From Candidatus Zhuqueibacterota bacterium RBG_16_48_16 (GTDB lineage: Bacteria; Zhuqueibacterota; Zhuqueibacteria; Residuimicrobiales; Sediminimicrobiaceae): DNA of 6,094 bases. The position numbers and the translations under genes are program-made. How positions within the stretch are numbered: the stretch's first letter is position 1; every line of letters starts with the position of its first letter. Under the pieces are notes generated by a model, which was not told the DNA's origin, did no database searches, and saw only the letters and a list, made by a program, of their open reading frames with translations. The stretch spans positions 4,436 to 10,529 of the forward strand of contig METF01000019.1 in NCBI GenBank assembly GCA_001771235.1, written 5' to 3'. Positions 5,588-6,094 of this stretch are shown in pieces.

Positions 5588-5592
5588 AACTT
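5570..5592 (+). repeat. 23-bp direct repeat, copy 2
   Basis: Exact match to 4332-4354, at the antitoxin/toxin junction of the third cassette. Recombination between the two copies would delete the intact pair and leave a single junction. Confidence 0.9.
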
Positions 5593-5697
5593 CTTTTGGA
5601 TACGCATATATTTCTCTGGTTTATCAGCGGAGATCAGCACTTACCAGAAGGTAAGTTAGAGCATATTCGCAACCCTGAGAATGATATTTTTGAATGA
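5584..5697 (+). pseudogene. VapC-type toxin truncated after 37 codons
   Basis: The frame starts at ATG 5584, overlapping the antitoxin stop, and reads MKLLLDTHIFLWFISGDQHL, the normal PIN-domain start with the first catalytic Asp (D6). It goes on to NPENDIFE and a TGA at 5695-5697. A full VapC is about 125-130 residues, and the rest of the active site (the Glu near 44, the DPFDR Asp and the late Asp) is missing. I do not find the missing part in another frame downstream, where the sequence changes to that of a secreted-protein gene. This points to a deletion or rearrangement rather than a simple frameshift. It should be non-toxic. Confidence 0.82.
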
Positions 5698-5717
5698 AAT
5701 TATTGAGCTAAGGATTG

Positions 5718-6094
5718 ATGAACGTGTGTGGTCGGTCGGGTTGTGGGTTTTGCCGTATCATAGTGACTATTTGTTTTCTCCATACAGTTTCTCTAGTCGC
5801 AGACAGCTATACCATAAAATGGAACGAAAACAGCGAGGGTGACCTTTCCGGCTATCGCGTCCACTGGGGGCAGCTTTCCGGCACCTACACCTCTTCGTTT
5901 GACGTGGGCAAAAACACCTCTTATATTTTTGATGACATTCGCGAAAATACACCGTATTATATCGCCGTGACGGCGCTGGATTACTGGGGCAATGAAAGCC
6001 GCTATTCCGGCGAGGTGAAAATAGTATCCGGCCAGGTCTCTTACCTGCCGGACAAGATCGAGCTGAGCGAGAACTATCCCAATCCCTTCAATCC
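5718..6094 (+). CDS. Secreted FnIII-domain protein with type IX sorting tail (3' partial)
   Basis: The frame is open from an in-frame TAA at 5709-5711 to the window end. Residues from about 29 onward form a fibronectin type III-like domain: YTIKWNENSEGDLSGYRVHW, then TSYIFDDIRENTPYYIAVTA and LDYWGNESRYSGEV. After a short linker comes LSENYPNPFNP, the opening of the C-terminal sorting domain used by the type IX secretion system in FCB bacteria. The product should be exported and released or anchored at the surface. The start is uncertain. ATG 5718 has AAGGA only three bases upstream, and GTG 5724 has better spacing. Either gives a short positive segment and a hydrophobic run (IIVTICFLHTVSLVA) that could be a signal peptide. 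Typical proteins with this tail are much larger, and the FnIII domain appears to lack its first strand, so this may be the 3' remnant of a larger gene joined to new upstream sequence. Confidence 0.72.
   Translation, partial: MNVCGRSGCGFCRIIVTICFLHTVSLVADSYTIKWNENSEGDLSGYRVHWGQLSGTYTSSFDVGKNTSYIFDDIRENTPYYIAVTALDYWGNESRYSGEVKIVSGQVSYLPDKIELSENYPNPFN

Noticed and set aside
5430..5654. 74-codon plus-strand frame overlapping the second antitoxin
   Set aside because: It is an out-of-frame shadow; the antitoxin frame carries the Phd motifs and the overlapping toxin start.
1..6094. CRISPR array, tRNA, rRNA or a complete insertion sequence
   Set aside because: I saw no regularly spaced repeats, no tRNA-like cloverleaf, no rRNA segment and no transposase frame.

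Overview
The window reads as chromosomal DNA from an uncultured or little-studied bacterium of the FCB superphylum. The best clue is the last gene. It encodes a fibronectin-III-like domain followed by YPNPFNP, the start of a C-terminal sorting tail used by type IX secretion and common in Calditrichota/KSB1/Ignavibacteria-type genomes. The exact phylum is inference.

Layout, all genes on the + strand. (a) 1-717: the C-terminal part of a Memo-family protein (AmmeMemoRadiSam protein B), cut by the window edge. (b) 901-1791: a Rossmann/DUF2520 oxidoreductase-like protein. (c) 1792-2061: a non-coding gap with a dispersed-repeat-like inverted repeat built from GGAAT/TGGAA units. (d) 2062-2913: a CbiO/EcfA-type ABC ATPase with no transport partner visible. 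(e) 2914-3227: a regulatory intergenic region with a very good sigma-54 promoter, an upstream perfect inverted repeat and three ATTGTAA heptamers. (f) 3228-4319: a sigma-54 activator consisting of AAA+ and Fis-type HTH domains, with no recognisable sensor domain. (g) 4320-5697: an AT-richer accessory block holding three generations of a Phd/VapC-type toxin-antitoxin cassette. These are a degraded scar directly abutting the regulator's stop codon, a complete pair, and a second antitoxin with a toxin cut off after 37 codons. (h) 5718-6094: the start of a small, apparently secreted protein with an FnIII domain and the sorting tail, running off the window.

The first four genes look like independent housekeeping or regulatory genes; the gaps between them are 170-314 bases, so there is no tight operon. 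The regulator is probably driven by sigma-54 itself, which suggests a positive or autoregulatory loop. Its other targets are not visible here.

The toxin-antitoxin block appears to have grown and decayed by repeated acquisition or duplication. The scar and the third cassette share an exact 23-bp stretch across the antitoxin/toxin junction, in direct orientation either side of the intact pair. The truncated toxin and the following secreted-protein gene meet at what may be a deletion junction. I see no novel multi-gene defence or biosynthetic system. The most interesting parts are the tandem toxin-antitoxin array and the sigma-54 control region.
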